Positions 62,359-64,000 of a stretch of 64,000 bases of DNA are shown in pieces (the first letter of the stretch is position 1; every line of letters begins with the position of its first letter). The translations under genes were made by a program, and so were the position numbers. The notes under the pieces were generated by a model, which saw only the letters and a list, made by a program, of their open reading frames with translations, was not told the DNA's origin and made no database searches. The stretch is from NCBI GenBank assembly GCA_022797935.1, contig JAAWLO010000001.1, positions 1-64,000 on the forward strand, in the 5' to 3' direction. The stretch comes from Oscillibacter sp. (GTDB lineage: Bacteria > Bacillota > Clostridia > Oscillospirales > Oscillospiraceae).

Positions 62359-63123
62359 TCAGCCGCTCAGTGCCAGCAGCGCCCCCATACTGTTCAGCAT
62401 GGACCGCTCCGCCGCCAGCAAAAATTCACTGAAGGGATATAGCAGCAGCAGCAACAGCATCAGGCCTATAATAACCTTTAATTCTATGTTAATGGAAAAG
62501 ACATTGATCTGAGGAATGACTTTCATCAAAATCCCCATCCCCATCTGTCCCAACAACTCTGCTGCCAAAATCGGCATAGCCAGCTTCACCGCCAGCAACA
62601 CACATTCCACAAAGAGCTCCAGCAGCGCGTTCACCACTTCCCCGCCAATGGAGACTCCGCCGTACCCCACCAGCCGGCTGGATGTAATCATAATCCGCAG
62701 CATGGTGTGATGCCCATTTCCCACGAAAAAGAGAAGAATCATCAGCGTATTCAGCAGCGTGCCTGTTACGGACATATTGGACTGTGCGCCGGAGTCGTAA
62801 ATCTGGTTCATGGTCATGCCCATTTGAGTATCAATGGCCAAACCGGTCTGTTGGGGAATGGAGAAAAAAAACTGCACCACCATGCCCAGCACAAAACCAA
62901 GCGCCAGCTCCAGCAGCACCTCCATGGCAAAGTCCAGCAGGCCCCTGGGCAGCGCCGCCGTTCCACCATCCACAGAATAGGTGAACACCGAGAGAACCAA
63001 AATGAATCCAGCCCGGAAAAAGCCCGGAAAATTCCGCCGGCCCAACAGAGGGCTGAATGACACAAAGCCGGTCATCCGAGCCGTAATCAGCAAAAAGAGC
63101 ATCAGGGCGCCTTCGTCGATCAT
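62359..63123 (-). CDS. fliR: Flagellar export protein FliR
   Basis: Membrane export-gate component, 254 residues with about six membrane segments and the motif GLAIDTQMGMTMNQIYD. GGAGG before the ATG. It lies between fliQ and flhB, the classic order fliP-fliQ-fliR-flhB-flhA. Confidence 0.96.
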   Translation of the reverse strand: MIDEGALMLFLLITARMTGFVSFSPLLGRRNFPGFFRAGFILVLSVFTYSVDGGTAALPRGLLDFAMEVLLELALGFVLGMVVQFFFSIPQQTGLAIDTQMGMTMNQIYDSGAQSNMSVTGTLLNTLMILLFFVGNGHHTMLRIMITSSRLVGYGGVSIGGEVVNALLELFVECVLLAVKLAMPILAAELLGQMGMGILMKVIPQINVFSINIELKVIIGLMLLLLLLYPFSEFLLAAERSMLNSMGALLALSG

Positions 63124-63134
63124 CCTGCCCTCCG

Positions 63135-63398
63135 CTAAATCATTGTCATTACTTCAAAGATTTCCCGGGCGTACTCCTGAAGGGTTGTCAGCATCCAGCT
63201 GCCGCTCAGCAAAAGCACTCCCACCACAATGACCACCTTCAGGATGAAGGAGATGGTCTGCTCATGGATTTGCGTCACCGCCTGAAAAATGGCGATCAGC
63301 ACACCGGCCATCATACTCAGCACCAGCATGGGCCCTCCCAGCTTCAACACCACGCCCACGGCGTCCCGCATGACGTCTGTTACCATTGCCGTATCCAT
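63135..63398 (-). CDS. fliQ: Flagellar export protein FliQ
   Basis: Small two-helix export-gate protein, 87 residues, with the conserved QTIxxxxK-like segment IHEQTISFILKVVIVVGVLL. AAGGGAG before the ATG. Between fliP and fliR. Confidence 0.96.
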   Translation of the reverse strand: MDTAMVTDVMRDAVGVVLKLGGPMLVLSMMAGVLIAIFQAVTQIHEQTISFILKVVIVVGVLLLSGSWMLTTLQEYAREIFEVMTMI

Positions 63399-63410
63399 TT
63401 TCCTTCTCCC

Positions 63411-64000
63411 TTAGTAGACGCCCCGGACCAAGGTGGCGAACAGCAGCTCCCACCCGTTCAGGGTCACGAACAGCAACAGCTTGAACGGAGCGGAAATCAT
63501 GGACGGCGGCAGCATAATCATACCCATTGACATCAGCGTACAGGATACCACAATGTCAATCAACATAAAGGGGATATACAGCAGCAGTCCAATTGTAAAG
63601 GCCTTTTGCAGCTCACAGGTCACAAAGGCAGGCACGATAATCCGCAGCGGAAGGGTTTCCACAATCGTCTCGGTGGTTATCGTCTCCGGCATCTCCGTTC
63701 CGGCCAAATCGCAGTACATCTCCAGGGTTCCCTCCTGGATATTCCGGGCCATGAACTCCTTCAGCGGCACTGCCGCCCGCCGGAAAAATTCCTCCTGGGA
63801 GATGGTTTCCTCCACATAGGGCTCATAAGCCTCTGTTTGAATGCGGGTGATTGTGGACGACATGGTAAACAAGGTCAAAAACAGCGCCAGGCCCACCAGC
63901 ACCAGGTTCGGCGGCGTCTGCTGGGTACCCATGGCGTTGCGCAGGAATGAAAAGGAGATGATATACCGGGTAAAGGAGGTCATCATCACCACCAGCGACG
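63411..64000 (-). CDS. fliP: Flagellar export protein FliP, partial (N-terminus off the window)
   Basis: Membrane export-gate component. About 196 residues of the C-terminal part are visible, including MMTSFTRYIISFSFLRNAMG, and the closing membrane segments LPPSMISAPFKLLLFV. The reading frame is open to the right edge with no start, so the N-terminal signal-like segment is outside the window. Upstream would be fliO, fliN, fliM and so on. Confidence 0.95.
   Translation of the reverse strand, partial: SLVVMMTSFTRYIISFSFLRNAMGTQQTPPNLVLVGLALFLTLFTMSSTITRIQTEAYEPYVEETISQEEFFRRAAVPLKEFMARNIQEGTLEMYCDLAGTEMPETITTETIVETLPLRIIVPAFVTCELQKAFTIGLLLYIPFMLIDIVVSCTLMSMGMIMLPPSMISAPFKLLLFVTLNGWELLFATLVRGVY

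Overview
The window is a GC-rich chromosomal segment from a motile, endospore-forming, Gram-positive anaerobe of the class Clostridia, most likely Oscillospiraceae (Oscillibacter/Lawsonibacter-like). The evidence is the sporulation genes yqfC, yqfD and a ylbJ-like gene, two S-layer-homology (SLH) surface proteins, a Bacillus-type chemotaxis set (cheC, cheD, cheV), a LexA box of the Gram-positive type, and gene orders matching those of Firmicutes. No rRNA, tRNA, CRISPR array, prophage or insertion sequence was found.

Layout. (1) 0.2-7.4 kb, housekeeping and sporulation: recD2, a small membrane protein, ybeY, an unknown gene, phoH, yqfD and yqfC on the minus strand, then a ylbJ-like gene on the plus strand. 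(2) 7.6-14.2 kb, nucleoside salvage on the minus strand: deoC-deoD, a BMP-type nucleoside-binding lipoprotein, and the ABC transporter nupO-nupP-nupQ, with three recognisable sigma-A promoters. (3) 14.5-17.0 kb on the plus strand: an exported trypsin-like protease, secG and lexA, each with its own promoter; lexA is autoregulated through a LexA box on its -35. (4) 17.0-23.4 kb, late flagellar operon on the minus strand: flgM-flgN-flgK-flgL-DUF6470-fliW-csrA-yjfB, read from a sigma-28 promoter. (5) 23.5-28.2 kb, chemotaxis operon on the minus strand: cheA-cheW-cheR-cheB. (6) 28.2-41.9 kb on the plus strand: a FliK-like gene, an FlhB-C-domain gene, a PilZ protein, a giant SLH protein, a Big2/SLH protein, a second PilZ protein and a Clp-type AAA+ ATPase. 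(7) 41.8-51.5 kb on the minus strand: fliD-fliS-fliT-like, an orphan FtsE-like ATPase, a chemoreceptor, an FtsA-like protein with a long C-terminal extension, and a lysine/alanine-rich membrane protein. (8) 51.6-53.1 kb on the plus strand: an orphan ParA ATPase and a ComFB-domain protein. (9) 53.3 kb to the right edge on the minus strand: the core export operon fliP-fliQ-fliR-flhB-flhA-fliA-two flgG-family rod genes-cheC-cheD-cheV-EAL/HDOD; fliP runs off the window.

How it fits together. FliPQR-FlhBA builds the export gate. FliA (sigma-28), held by FlgM, switches on late genes; sigma-28-like sites lie before flgM, cheA and fliD. FliW and CsrA control flagellin translation, and the Che proteins handle signalling. 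Mixed in are four proteins of c-di-GMP-linked families (two PilZ, one ComFB, one degenerate EAL-HDOD) beside two large cell-wall-anchored proteins, which suggests a motility/surface-attachment switch. The least explained genes are the FtsA-like protein, the FtsX-less FtsE-like ATPase, the Clp-like AAA+ protein, the lysine/alanine-rich membrane protein and the ParA-ComFB pair. flhF and flhG, usually found between flhA and fliA, are absent from that position.
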